Shown piece after piece: positions 1 through 8,457 of a stretch of 64,000 bases of DNA. The position numbers were made by a program, and so were the translations under genes. Positions within the stretch are counted from its first letter, which is position 1. Every line of letters begins with the position of its first letter. The DNA lies in NCBI GenBank assembly GCA_023381695.1, contig JAMCQP010000038.1:46199-110198 (forward strand), in the 5' to 3' direction. Origin of the DNA: Bacillota bacterium (GTDB lineage Bacteria; Bacillota; UBA5301; JAMCQP01). A model generated the notes under the pieces. It made no database searches, was not told the DNA's origin, and saw only the letters and a program-made list of their open reading frames with translations.

Positions 1-926
1 TGATCGAGGAGATCGCGCGCGGATCCGCGGTGATGGCGGTGATGCTGGAAGTGCATAACACCCTTGCTTGCGAATCCATCAACCGGTTCGGGACCCTGGA
101 GCAAAAGAAGAAGTACCTGCCCAAACTGGCCTCCGGCGAGTACCTGGGAGCCTTTGCGCTCACCGAGCCGAATTCCGGTTCGGACGCTTCCGGGATGTGC
201 ACCACGGCGGTTTTGCAGGGCGATTCCTATGTGTTGAACGGGTCCAAGTGCTTCATCACCAGCGGCGGCCAGGCGCACCTGTACCTGGTGATGGCCAGGA
301 CCAACAAGGAGGCCGGGACCAAAGGGATCAGCGCTTTTCTGGTGGAGAAGGGGACCCCGGGGTTCTCCTTCGGCCAGCCGGAGGAGAAGATGGGGCTCAC
401 CGCCTCGCACACCACGGATCTGATCCTGGACGATTGCCGCATTCCCAGGGAAAACCTGGTGGGGCGCGAAGGTGAAGGATTCAAGATGGCCCTGACCGTC
501 CTGGACGGAGGAAGGTTGGGAATCGGCGCCCAGGCGGTGGGGATTACCCAGGCGGCCTTCGAGGCGGCGGTCAAATATTCCAGGGAACGGGTGCAATTCG
601 GGCAGCCCATCGCCAATTTCCAGGCGATCCAGTGGATGCTGGCGGAGATGTCCACCGATCTGGACGCGGCGCGGATGCTGTTGTATCATGCGGCGTGGCT
701 GAAGGATCAGGGGCGGCCCATGACCACCGAGGCCGCCAGAGCCAAGCTGTTCGCCTCCACGATGGCCGTGAAGCACACCGCCAAAGCGGTGCAGATTCAC
801 GGCGGCTACGGTTATATAAAAGAATACAACGTGGAGCGCTTCATGCGCGAGGCCAAGGCCACCGAGATCTACGAGGGCACCTCGGAGATTCAAAAGCTGG
901 TGATCGCCCGGAACATCCTTAAATAA
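1..926 (+). CDS. Acyl-CoA dehydrogenase, 5' end outside window
   Basis: FAD-dependent acyl-CoA dehydrogenase that would introduce the alpha-beta double bond into an acyl-CoA. The reading frame is open from base 3, before the first ATG at 30, and begins in the conserved N-terminal helical domain, so the gene starts upstream of the window. Visible motifs: [12 protein letters not shown] (the family signature contacting FAD/substrate), [15 protein letters not shown], and the C-terminal [24 protein letters not shown] block followed by [16 protein letters not shown], which carries the Glu used as catalytic base in short-chain members. It is followed after about 30 nt by a thiolase, and a second dehydrogenase lies at 4156, so this is one step of a beta-oxidation-type operon. 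Substrate chain length cannot be read from the sequence. Confidence 0.93.
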   Translation, partial: IEEIARGSAVMAVMLEVHNTLACESINRFGTLEQKKKYLPKLASGEYLGAFALTEPNSGSDASGMCTTAVLQGDSYVLNGSKCFITSGGQAHLYLVMARTNKEAGTKGISAFLVEKGTPGFSFGQPEEKMGLTASHTTDLILDDCRIPRENLVGREGEGFKMALTVLDGGRLGIGAQAVGITQAAFEAAVKYSRERVQFGQPIANFQAIQWMLAEMSTDLDAARMLLYHAAWLKDQGRPMTTEAARAKLFASTMAVKHTAKAVQIHGGYGYIKEYNVERFMREAKATEIYEGTSEIQKLVIARNILK

Positions 927-955
927 GGATAGATGGGATGAATGGAGGGGGAAAG

Positions 956-2137
956 ATGCGAGAAACGGTCGTTGTCAGCGCCGTTCGGACACCATTTGGC
1001 CGGTTCGGCGGGGCTCTCAAGGATCTTCCCGCCGTGGAGCTCGGCGCGGTGGCAATCCGGGAGGCGGTCCAACGGGCCGGGGTCCCCGGGGCGGAGATCG
1101 ACAATGTTTTCATGGGCATGGTCATCCAGGCGGGCATGGGCCAGATCCCCTCGCGCCAGGCGAGCATCAAGGCCGGGTTGCCGGTGACCGTGCCGTCGGA
1201 TACCATCAACAAGGTTTGTGCGTCCAGCCTGCGCGCGGTTAACCTGGGCGATTCCCTGATCCGAGCCGGGGATGCGGAGATCGTGGTTGCCGGCGGGATG
1301 GAGAGCATGAGCAACGCCCCTTACCTGCTCTACGGCAACCGGTGGGGGTACCGGATGGGCGACGCCAGGGTGGTGGACGCCATGATCCACGACGGCCTGT
1401 GGTGCGCCTTCGGCGATGTGCACATGGCGGTCCATGGCAGCGTGGTGGCCAGGGAATACGGGATCACCCGCGCGGAACAGGACCACTGGGCGCTGCGCAG
1501 CCAGCAGCGGGCCGTGGCGGCCATCGAGGGCGGGAAGTTCCAGGACGAGATCGTGCCGGTGCCGGTGCCCCAGAGGAAGGGTGACCCGGTGCTCGTGGAC
1601 ACCGATGAGGGCCCGCGAGCGGACGCCACCCTGGAAAAGCTGGCCGCCCTGCCGCCGGTCTTCGCCAGGGATGGTTCGGTGACGGCGGGAAACGCTCCGG
1701 GCGTCACCGACGGCGCCTCGGCGCTGGTCCTGATGTCCCGGGAACGCGCGGAAAAGATGGGGCGGAAGCCCCTGGCCACCATTGTGGCTCAGGGCATGGC
1801 TTCGGCGGAACCGCCGTATATCGCCACGGTGCCGGCCTATGCCGCGGAAAAGGCCTTGAAGAAGGCCGGCATGTCCGTCAGGGAGATCGACCTCATCGAG
1901 GTCAACGAGGCATTCGCGGCGGTGGCTCTCATCAGCATCAAGCTGGGCGGCTGGGATCTCGAGAAGGTGAACGTGAACGGCGGCGCGGTGGCCCTGGGAC
2001 ATCCCATTGGCGCCAGCGGCGGCCGGATTCTCATGACCCTGATCTACGAACTGCGCCGGCGCGGTGGCGGGTATGGGCTGGCCACCATTTGCAGCGGCGC
2101 AGCCCAGGGTGAGGCGACCATTGTGAAGGTGGATTAG
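956..2137 (+). CDS. Acetyl-CoA acetyltransferase (thiolase)
   Basis: Thiolase of 393 residues, the usual length, catalysing thiolytic cleavage or condensation of acyl-CoA and acetyl-CoA. The nucleophilic Cys lies in [12 protein letters not shown], the His block in [16 protein letters not shown] and the second Cys in [12 protein letters not shown] start at ATG 956, preceded by GGAGGGGG at 943-950, rather than the in-frame ATG at 938, which has no spaced ribosome site. It lies between acyl-CoA dehydrogenase genes, which supports a role in acyl-CoA degradation or in the reverse condensation. The protein has no signal peptide and should be cytoplasmic. A large open frame on the opposite strand across this gene is a codon-bias shadow. 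Confidence 0.95.
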   Translation: MRETVVVSAVRTPFGRFGGALKDLPAVELGAVAIREAVQRAGVPGAEIDNVFMGMVIQAGMGQIPSRQASIKAGLPVTVPSDTINKVCASSLRAVNLGDSLIRAGDAEIVVAGGMESMSNAPYLLYGNRWGYRMGDARVVDAMIHDGLWCAFGDVHMAVHGSVVAREYGITRAEQDHWALRSQQRAVAAIEGGKFQDEIVPVPVPQRKGDPVLVDTDEGPRADATLEKLAALPPVFARDGSVTAGNAPGVTDGASALVLMSRERAEKMGRKPLATIVAQGMASAEPPYIATVPAYAAEKALKKAGMSVREIDLIEVNEAFAAVALISIKLGGWDLEKVNVNGGAVALGHPIGASGGRILMTLIYELRRRGGGYGLATICSGAAQGEATIVKVD

Positions 2138-2369
2138 GTTTCTATGTTGGGAAGGGATGTCGGAACGGGCATCCCTTCCACGGCTGAGGGGGGATGCCGG
2201 TTCAAACGGAGTGTCGGTTCCGTGGGAATACCCGTGTCCAATGCAAGGGCTTGACCAGCCTGGGCAAAGGGGGAAGGGCCTTGTGCCGCCTTCGATTATC
2301 GCGCAAGTCAATCAAGAATGTCAAGTTTTCCAAGCACGAAAAGGCAAATTAGTTGGAAGGGGGAGAACC

Positions 2370-3578
2370 ATGGAAGAAAGACCGGTAGTAGTGCTGGGAG
2401 GAGGCATCTCCAAGTTTGCCGCGGAGCGCAGGGACGGGACGATCCGCGACTGGATGGTGGAGGCCGTCCAGGAAGCAGTCCAGGATGCCGGCGTGGAGAT
2501 CGAGGAGATCGAGCACGCCACCACAAGCTATTTTAGTGACCACTTCGACAAGCAGCTCAAGCAGGGGGCGATCTTCCACGACTCCATCGGGATGTGCCCG
2601 AAACCCAACGTCCGGGTGGAAGGGGGCGGCGGAACCGGCGGGTTGGCCTTGCGCAACGCCTATGCGTATCTCAAGGCGGGGCTCTGCGACAGCATGATCG
2701 TCTACGGGGCCGAGAATATGGGCCGTCACGTACCTTCCGACGTTTCGCAACAGTTTATTGCCATGGCTTCGGACACCGACTGGGAATATCTGGTGGGCGG
2801 CTTTTATATCGCCTACTACGCGGTGATGATCCAGGAGCACATGCGCCGGTACGGCACCACCGAGGAGCAGATGGCCATGGTTTCGGTGAAGAACCACCGC
2901 AACGCTCTACATAATCCAAAGGCGCACGGGCCGATGAAGATCACCGTGGAGGATGTGATGAAATCGCCGATGATCGCCGCCCCTTACAAGCGGCTGGACT
3001 GCAGCCTGCTCTCCGACGGCGCCGCCTGCCTGATCCTTTCCACCGAGGAATGGGCCAAAAAACACGCCAAATCCTGGCAGGCCAAACCGCACATCTATTT
3101 TGCCGGCACCGGCTGCGGCACGGACTTCATGCGCATGGGCGACCGGCCCCGGCCCAACCCGGGCATCTGCCATTTCCGCGGCAAACAGGTGGCCTCCCAG
3201 CAGGCGTATGCCATGGCCGGGATCAAGAACCCCCTCAAAGAGATCGACGTGGCGGAGATCCATGACGCCTATTCCGGCGTGGAGATCCAGAGCTACGAGG
3301 ACCTGGGCTTTTGCAAGCACGGCGAAGGCGGGCGTCTTCTGGAGGAGGGCGTCTTCGATCTGGGCGGCGAGCTGCCCTGCAACACCTCTGGAGGGTTGAT
3401 CGGCTTTGGCCATCCGGTGGGTGCCACGGGCGTCGCGCAAGGAGTTGAAATTATGCTCCAGTTGCGTGGCGAGGCCGGCCCCGGGCGGCAGGTGAAGGGC
3501 GCCAGGCGGGGGCTGATGGACAGCCACGGCGGTACCGGAACCTTTGTGGCGGTAAACATCTTCGAGAGGAGGGACTAG
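2370..3578 (+). CDS. Thiolase-like (lipid-transfer/acetyl-CoA acetyltransferase type) protein
   Basis: Protein of 402 residues of the thiolase superfamily, closest by eye to the SCP-2/'lipid-transfer protein' thiolases that work with a DUF35 partner. It retains FGHPVGATG near the C terminus and an EIHDAYSGVEIQSYEDLG block. I do not see the standard VCASG nucleophile motif; the corresponding area reads VEGGGGTGGLALRNAYAYLK, so the chemistry may differ from ordinary thiolysis. Start ATG 2370 follows AAGGGGGAG; the frame is open upstream to 2157 but without a better ribosome site. The next gene (Zn-ribbon OB-fold) starts 1 nt after its stop, the usual arrangement for thiolase-DUF35 pairs. The 232 nt upstream show no clear promoter. 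Confidence 0.85.
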   Translation: MEERPVVVLGGGISKFAAERRDGTIRDWMVEAVQEAVQDAGVEIEEIEHATTSYFSDHFDKQLKQGAIFHDSIGMCPKPNVRVEGGGGTGGLALRNAYAYLKAGLCDSMIVYGAENMGRHVPSDVSQQFIAMASDTDWEYLVGGFYIAYYAVMIQEHMRRYGTTEEQMAMVSVKNHRNALHNPKAHGPMKITVEDVMKSPMIAAPYKRLDCSLLSDGAACLILSTEEWAKKHAKSWQAKPHIYFAGTGCGTDFMRMGDRPRPNPGICHFRGKQVASQQAYAMAGIKNPLKEIDVAEIHDAYSGVEIQSYEDLGFCKHGEGGRLLEEGVFDLGGELPCNTSGGLIGFGHPVGATGVAQGVEIMLQLRGEAGPGRQVKGARRGLMDSHGGTGTFVAVNIFERRD

Positions 3579-3579
3579 T

Positions 3580-4098
3580 ATGGCAAAGATTTTGAACAAA
3601 CGGGAGGTGCTGACCGTTCCCAACCCCGCGGCTGCTTACCAGAAGGAGGACCCCTTTGCGGACTTCCGGGAGGTGGAGATGCTTGAACTGCACTGGGAAC
3701 AGACTTACCACCACAGCCTCGGCAAGTATTCCAAGTTCTTCCTGGAGCTGGAGAAGAAGCGCTTCCTGGCCACCAAATGTCCCAAATGCGGCAAGGTGTG
3801 GACGCCGCCCCGCCCGGTTTGCCCCCATGACCTCCAGGTGACGAAGTGGGTGGAACTCAGTGGTGAAGGAACTCTGGAGGGGTATTCCATCTGCGAGTTC
3901 GCCCCGGCCTTCGTTTCCAGCGAAAAACCCTACGTTCTGGCCTATGTTGCCCTTGACGGCGCGGATACCCTCTTTTGCCATCAATTGCGCCACTTCGGCG
4001 ACCGGTCGAATATCAAAACCGGCATGCGGGTGCGCGTGGCCTATGCCGAGGGGGAGGTGGCGCACCCCATTCGCCTGATGTACTTTGAGCCGGTGTGA
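3580..4098 (+). CDS. Zn-ribbon OB-fold (DUF35) protein, thiolase partner
   Basis: 172-residue protein with a rubredoxin-like zinc ribbon (CPKCGKVWTPPRPVCP, about residues 67-82) followed by an OB-fold-like segment with GEGTLEGYSICEFAP. This layout is typical of DUF35/OB-fold proteins, which form complexes with thiolase-like enzymes and act as acyl-CoA-binding scaffolds. It begins one base after the stop of the thiolase-like gene, and GAGGAGGGAC precedes its ATG, so the two are translationally linked. It is slightly longer than the usual 130-150 residues because of an N-terminal extension of about 45 residues. Confidence 0.85.
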   Translation: MAKILNKREVLTVPNPAAAYQKEDPFADFREVEMLELHWEQTYHHSLGKYSKFFLELEKKRFLATKCPKCGKVWTPPRPVCPHDLQVTKWVELSGEGTLEGYSICEFAPAFVSSEKPYVLAYVALDGADTLFCHQLRHFGDRSNIKTGMRVRVAYAEGEVAHPIRLMYFEPV

Positions 4099-4155
4099 GG
4101 TTCTGGGCCAGCAAACGAAGGAGCCGCTTGAAACTGGAGAAAAGGGGGGTTCACG

Positions 4156-5295
4156 GTGGATTTCCAGTTGACCGACGAACAGAGAATGACCCAGAAGATG
4201 GTCCATGACTTTGCGGAGCGGGAATTGGCGCCGATCGCGGCGGAGATCGATGAAGAGAGCCGTTTTCCCGGGGAGATCGTGGGCAAGATGGCCGAATTGG
4301 GGTTGTTCGGCCTGCCCTTTCCGGAGGAGTACGGCGGCGCCGGCCCGGATACCCTGGCCTACGCCATCGCGGTGGAAGAGATCTCCCGGGTAAGCGCTTC
4401 AACAGGGATCACGTTTGCGGCGCATTGCTCTTTGGGGACGGCGCCCCTGTACCTCTTTGGAACGCCTGAACAGAAGGAAAGATGGCTCTTTCCATTAATT
4501 CGCGGGAAGTTCCTCGGGGCTTTCGGCCTGACCGAGCCCAACGCCGGTTCCGACGCCGGGGGGACCCAGACCACGGCGGTCAGGGATGGGGACGAATGGG
4601 TGATCAACGGTTCCAAATGCTTTATCACCAATGCCAGCTACGCCGGGGTGGTGGTGATCACCGCGCTGACCGCAAAGGGGCAGGGAAGCCGGGGGATCAG
4701 CTCGATCATCGTGCCGGCCGGGACGCGGGGATTCAGCATCGGCAAGAAGTACCGGAAACTGGGGCTTCAGGCCTCGGATACCGCCGAGCTCATCTTTGAG
4801 GATTGCCGGGTCCCGCTGGCCAACCTGCTGGGGCGCGAAGGCCAGGGGTTCAAGCAGTTTCTGGAGATTCTGGACGGCGGGCGGATCGGCATCGCCGCCA
4901 TGGCGGTGGGGATCGCCCAGGGATGCCTGGACGCCTCGTTGAAGTACGCCAGGGAAAGGGTGCAATTCGGGCAGAGCATCTCCAAGTTCCAGGCGATCCA
5001 GTTCAAGCTGGCGGACATGGCCACGCAGATCGAGCTGGCCAGGCTGGCCACCTGGCGCGCCGCCTGGCTCAAGGACCACCACCAGCCCTTCACCAAAGAG
5101 GCGGCCATGGCCAAGCTCTTCGCTTCGGAGACCGCCTCGTGGGCGGCCGGCCAGGCCGTCCAGATCCACGGCGGGTACGGGTACATGAAGGAATATCCGG
5201 TCGAGAGGTACTTCCGGGACGCCAAGCTGACCGAGATCGGCGAAGGAACCTCGGAGATCCAGCGGCTGGTGATCGCCAGGCAATTAGGTTGTTGA
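4156..5295 (+). CDS. Acyl-CoA dehydrogenase (short-chain type)
   Basis: 379-residue acyl-CoA dehydrogenase, full length for the family. N-terminal helical domain from MDFQLTDEQRM, AFGLTEPNAGSDAGG in the middle beta domain, RVQFGQSISKFQAIQ and C-terminal [20 protein letters not shown]. The putative catalytic Glu is in EIGEGTSEIQRLVIARQL, placing it with the butyryl/short-chain enzymes. The GTG start at 4156 is preceded by AAAAGGGGGG. It resembles the partial dehydrogenase at the window start, so the operon carries two paralogues, perhaps with different chain-length ranges. No etfAB genes occur in the window, so its electron acceptor is encoded elsewhere. Confidence 0.95.
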   Translation: MDFQLTDEQRMTQKMVHDFAERELAPIAAEIDEESRFPGEIVGKMAELGLFGLPFPEEYGGAGPDTLAYAIAVEEISRVSASTGITFAAHCSLGTAPLYLFGTPEQKERWLFPLIRGKFLGAFGLTEPNAGSDAGGTQTTAVRDGDEWVINGSKCFITNASYAGVVVITALTAKGQGSRGISSIIVPAGTRGFSIGKKYRKLGLQASDTAELIFEDCRVPLANLLGREGQGFKQFLEILDGGRIGIAAMAVGIAQGCLDASLKYARERVQFGQSISKFQAIQFKLADMATQIELARLATWRAAWLKDHHQPFTKEAAMAKLFASETASWAAGQAVQIHGGYGYMKEYPVERYFRDAKLTEIGEGTSEIQRLVIARQLGC

Positions 5296-5374
5296 ACCAC
5301 CAGGGAGGGATCCCGGTTTGCAGGGGCGAAAAATGATGTGACGATATTGGTGATATTAATGGAAGGTGGACTCG

Positions 5375-6187
5375 ATGCAGTTTACATGGCATGGTTCCGC
5401 AAGCTATACCATCAGAGCCGGGGGGACGGAGTTCCTTGTGGATCCGTCCTTTTCGCGCAAGGAGGAGTATGGGGATTGGTTTTTGGCCAATCCCCACGCC
5501 CCTGATTTTCCGGAATACGCCAGGAACCGTCGGCCGAACTACGTGCTGATCACCCATGGGCACCCGGACCATTTCGACCTTCATACGGTGCGCAAGCTCT
5601 GGGCGGAAAAGGGCCCGGTCTTTGTGGGAAGCAAGGATGTGACGGAGACCATTCACCGGGAGTTTGCGGTCCCCGGAGATCATCTGATCTCGCTGGAGCC
5701 GGGTGGCGAGGTTGGAGTGCATGAGCTCGTCAAGATCCGCGCCTTTGCCGGCGTGCACTGGTTTACCGGCGAAGAGGGACGGCGTTCGGCGGAGAAATTT
5801 GCGAAGCGCCCCGACCGGTATGGCGCGATGCCCTGCGGGGGGCCGATGTTGAGTTTTCTACTGGAAACGCCCGAGGGAAGGGTTTTCATCAGCGGCGACA
5901 CGAAGTTGGAGGGAATCCCGGCGGTCCGGGCCGACGTGGCCATCCTGTGCGTGGGTGGACAGGCCCTGAATTCGGTGACCAAACAGCCGGAGACTCCCAT
6001 CATCACCCCGGAAGAAGCCAGGGACGCATTGAGGCGCCTGGGCGCCGGGGTGGTGATTCCGGTTCATTACGACTATGACATCTTTCTGGGCAGTCTGGAT
6101 CTGCGAGATGTCAAGGCGGATCTCGAACAAGCACCTGGGAAGCCCCGGGTGATCATGGCGCCTTACAACCAGGAGATCGAGCTATGA
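5375..6187 (+). CDS. Metallo-beta-lactamase-fold hydrolase (UPF0173-like)
   Basis: 270-residue cytoplasmic metal-dependent hydrolase of the YtnP/UlaG-like metallo-beta-lactamase superfamily. The metal-binding signature THGHPDHFD is at about residues 64-72 and further ligands are probably in VHWFTGEEG, FISGDTKLEG and IPVHYDYD. ATG 5375 has GGAAGGTGG ten bases upstream; an in-frame GTG at 5366 is an alternative. It lies about 80 nt after the dehydrogenase gene on the same strand and ends the cluster. Its substrate is unknown; the acyl-CoA context makes a thioester, lactone or ester conceivable, but that is only inference. Confidence 0.85.
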   Translation: MQFTWHGSASYTIRAGGTEFLVDPSFSRKEEYGDWFLANPHAPDFPEYARNRRPNYVLITHGHPDHFDLHTVRKLWAEKGPVFVGSKDVTETIHREFAVPGDHLISLEPGGEVGVHELVKIRAFAGVHWFTGEEGRRSAEKFAKRPDRYGAMPCGGPMLSFLLETPEGRVFISGDTKLEGIPAVRADVAILCVGGQALNSVTKQPETPIITPEEARDALRRLGAGVVIPVHYDYDIFLGSLDLRDVKADLEQAPGKPRVIMAPYNQEIEL

Positions 6188-6278
6188 GGAGCCGGGAGAT
6201 AGGCGGAACCGAGGGGCAAACTCACTGAAAGGCCAAGGGTGTCGGGGAACGAGGGTAAGGAGTATGTGGGGAAAGATC

Positions 6279-6303
6279 AGGAGGCGGTTAATGCCCGCCT
6301 CCT
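6279..6303. terminator. Hairpin between convergent genes, likely bidirectional terminator
   Basis: A perfect 9-bp stem (AGGAGGCGG / CCGCCTCCT) with a 7-nt loop lies between the end of the hydrolase gene (plus) and the end of the amidase gene (minus). The T-tracts are short on both sides, so intrinsic termination may be weak. Confidence 0.45.
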
Positions 6304-6331
6304 GCAAATTTATGGTGTTGCCCGTGATGAT

Positions 6332-6973
6332 CTAGGGCGCCACGCCGTAATGATCAGCGACGCCCTGGTAGATGTAGTAGCCTTCGCGCCAGGTGTAACC
6401 AGCGTCTTTCAGGCGGGCTTCCTCATAGGGATTGCTGATGAAGGAAGCCTCGGTGAGAATGGCCGGCATATTGGTGTACTTCAGCACGTAGAAGCCAGCG
6501 GTCAGCGCGCCACGGTTGGGCAGGCCCATGCCGGCAAGCAACCTGGCATGCACTTTATCACGAAGGTCAAAGCTGGCGGAGCTGCCGTAGTAGTATGCGT
6601 AGGTTTCGGTCCCATTTACGCTCGGATCGGTCGAGGCGTTGTGGTGGACCGATATGAAGCGGTTGGCGCCCCAATTGTTCGCTAAGGCGACACGATCCGC
6701 CAGGCTGACATCCACATCGGTGGTTCGGGTCATCTGCACGGTGGCGTAACCGTACTCCACCAGGCAGTTTTTGAGTACGGTGCCCACCCGGAGGTTGACT
6801 GCTTTTTCGGTGAGGCCGGTCGGCCCGACCGCCCCGGGATCACTGCCACCATGGCCGGGATCCACGGTGATCTTCACGCCGGTCAACCCACCGGTGGCCA
6901 TTACCGGCGAAACCAGCGCGAAGACGAGAGCGAGAGCCACAACTGCGAGGGTCGCAAACTTCACCTTTTTCAT
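6332..6973 (-). CDS. Secreted N-acetylmuramoyl-L-alanine amidase (Amidase_3)
   Basis: 213-residue zinc amidase that cleaves the bond between N-acetylmuramic acid and L-Ala in peptidoglycan. A Sec signal peptide (MKKVKFATLAVVALALVFAL...ATG, cleavage about residue 27) is followed directly by the Amidase_3 domain: VDPGHGGSDPGAVG (first His ligand), the Glu of GLTEKAVNLRVG, SVHHNASTDP (second His) and ILTEASFISNPYEEARL with the catalytic Glu. No SH3, SPOR or AMIN anchoring domain is present, unlike the second amidase at 24377. ATG 6973 is preceded on the minus strand by AAGGAGGTTTTCC. Confidence 0.93.
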   Translation of the reverse strand: MKKVKFATLAVVALALVFALVSPVMATGGLTGVKITVDPGHGGSDPGAVGPTGLTEKAVNLRVGTVLKNCLVEYGYATVQMTRTTDVDVSLADRVALANNWGANRFISVHHNASTDPSVNGTETYAYYYGSSASFDLRDKVHARLLAGMGLPNRGALTAGFYVLKYTNMPAILTEASFISNPYEEARLKDAGYTWREGYYIYQGVADHYGVAP

Positions 6974-7081
6974 TGGAAAACCTCCTTGATTTTTTAATTT
7001 TGAACTGTCCTGTTGTAATTGTGGACCTCCCTTTGGTACTCAGGCTGCGGTCTTGGCAACCACCTCCCCTCAAAGCAGGAA

Positions 7082-8419
7082 TCAGAATCGATAATCCAGG
7101 CTTAGCGCGGCTCTGGCGTAATTGGTGGCGGCGAAGAACCAGCGCTGGTAAGAAGCCTCCAGCTCCGTATTTTGCCGGACGGCTTTGGTGGCTTTCAGCA
7201 AAAGATTGCCTTCCCAGGGGCTGCCCTGGGGGTGGGCCAGGGTTGTTTCCACGTCGAAGACCAGCGAGGGATCGAACAATCTGGAATAGTTGACTTGCAG
7301 TCCGGTGCTGCCGCGGGGCAGGTCGATCTCTCCCCCGGCCTGGCCGAGATTGCTGGCCATGGGGGTAAACCAGGGTGAAAGGCTGCCTGCGTTGACATTG
7401 AGCAGATAATCCTTTCCTTGCAGGAGGTCGATACTCAGGAGCCCGGCGCCAACCCATCCGGGGAAAGCATCGTAGGAGGAGGGGCTGGCTTTAAACCCCG
7501 CCACTTCCACCACGGCGGTTCGCCCCCAGAGAACCCCCTTGTAGTCGCAACTGGCGCCCATTTCCCCGGCCAGCCCGGAAAGAAGAAGGTTAACGCCATG
7601 CCATCCGCTTTTTCCCGGGGTTGCCCAGCGGGCAGCCAGATATTCATCAGAGCCGTAAACATAATTGAGCGGCCGGCCGCCATAGGCGTAATCAGCGGTC
7701 TGGCGGTTATACACCAGGCTCAGGCGCCCTTTCCCCACGGTGGAATCAAATTGGACCCCCTCAAAGGCATCGAAGGGGTTGGCCGCCAGGATGCCCAGCG
7801 GCCCCAGCTTGAATCTCTGCCGGCCGATGGTAAGCAGGCCCCGGCTGGTGGCGATGCGGAGGAAAGCTTCATCGGTGAAGAGGTGATCGCTGTTTGCTTC
7901 CCGGCCCGCATCGGGGACCCCCCAGAGTTTTTGGTTTTTCAAGGCCAGGGTCGCGGTGGCTTCCCGGCTGAGATAGGTCTCAAACCGCAGGCTGAGTTCG
8001 TGGCCAACCTGGGGGAGGGTTCCCAAAAACGGCCGCTGTGGCAAGGGGGCTGCGGCCTCTTCCGGATCTGTTCCGGGGAGAAGGCCGCCCCAGCTCTCCC
8101 CGGTTAGCCGGAAATCCCCGCTGATGGTAAACAGTGGTGTTTCCTGCCCCAGGGCCTTCAATCGTTGCTCCACTTCCGAAAAACGCATGTCCAGGGCCGC
8201 CCGTTCGTCCTGAAGTTCCCCGAGGAGCGCGGCGATGGTTTTTGCGGATGAAGGATCGAGGGTTTGTTGGCCAGCCGGGGCGGCATTTACCGGCGCCGGA
8301 AATGCCGGCGCCCAGAATAGAGTTGCGAGGAGCGGAAAAAAGCCGGAAATGAGCGCCCTGGTCAATTTATTACGGACGCATTTATCGCGGCAGCCTTGGC
8401 AATCCTTTGCGAAGCTCAT
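7082..8419 (-). CDS. Putative outer-membrane beta-barrel protein A
   Basis: 445-residue exported protein that I cannot assign to a named family. It has an N-terminal signal peptide (hydrophobic stretch ALISGFFPLLATLFWAPAF, ending PVNAAPA), then a short predicted coiled coil (ELQDERAALDMRFSEVEQRLKAL), then alternating beta-type sequence rich in aromatic and Gly residues ending LSLDYRF. A C-terminal Phe after alternating hydrophobics is the recognition signature of BAM-assembled outer-membrane proteins. The block TIGRQRFKLGPLGILAANPFDAF has a counterpart in the next gene (IIGRQYFTLGPLGLLSDLSP), so the two are paralogues. An alternative GTG start lies at 8377. Function could be a porin; there is no SLH domain. 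Confidence 0.65.
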   Translation of the reverse strand: MSFAKDCQGCRDKCVRNKLTRALISGFFPLLATLFWAPAFPAPVNAAPAGQQTLDPSSAKTIAALLGELQDERAALDMRFSEVEQRLKALGQETPLFTISGDFRLTGESWGGLLPGTDPEEAAAPLPQRPFLGTLPQVGHELSLRFETYLSREATATLALKNQKLWGVPDAGREANSDHLFTDEAFLRIATSRGLLTIGRQRFKLGPLGILAANPFDAFEGVQFDSTVGKGRLSLVYNRQTADYAYGGRPLNYVYGSDEYLAARWATPGKSGWHGVNLLLSGLAGEMGASCDYKGVLWGRTAVVEVAGFKASPSSYDAFPGWVGAGLLSIDLLQGKDYLLNVNAGSLSPWFTPMASNLGQAGGEIDLPRGSTGLQVNYSRLFDPSLVFDVETTLAHPQGSPWEGNLLLKATKAVRQNTELEASYQRWFFAATNYARAALSLDYRF

Positions 8420-8457
8420 CGTTGCCAGCCCCTGTCATAAGCCGTTAACGCCATAAC

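Noticed and set aside
890..2311. 473-codon minus-strand frame over the thiolase gene
   Set aside because: GC-rich codon bias keeps the antisense frame open; the product has no recognisable domain while the plus strand has all thiolase motifs.
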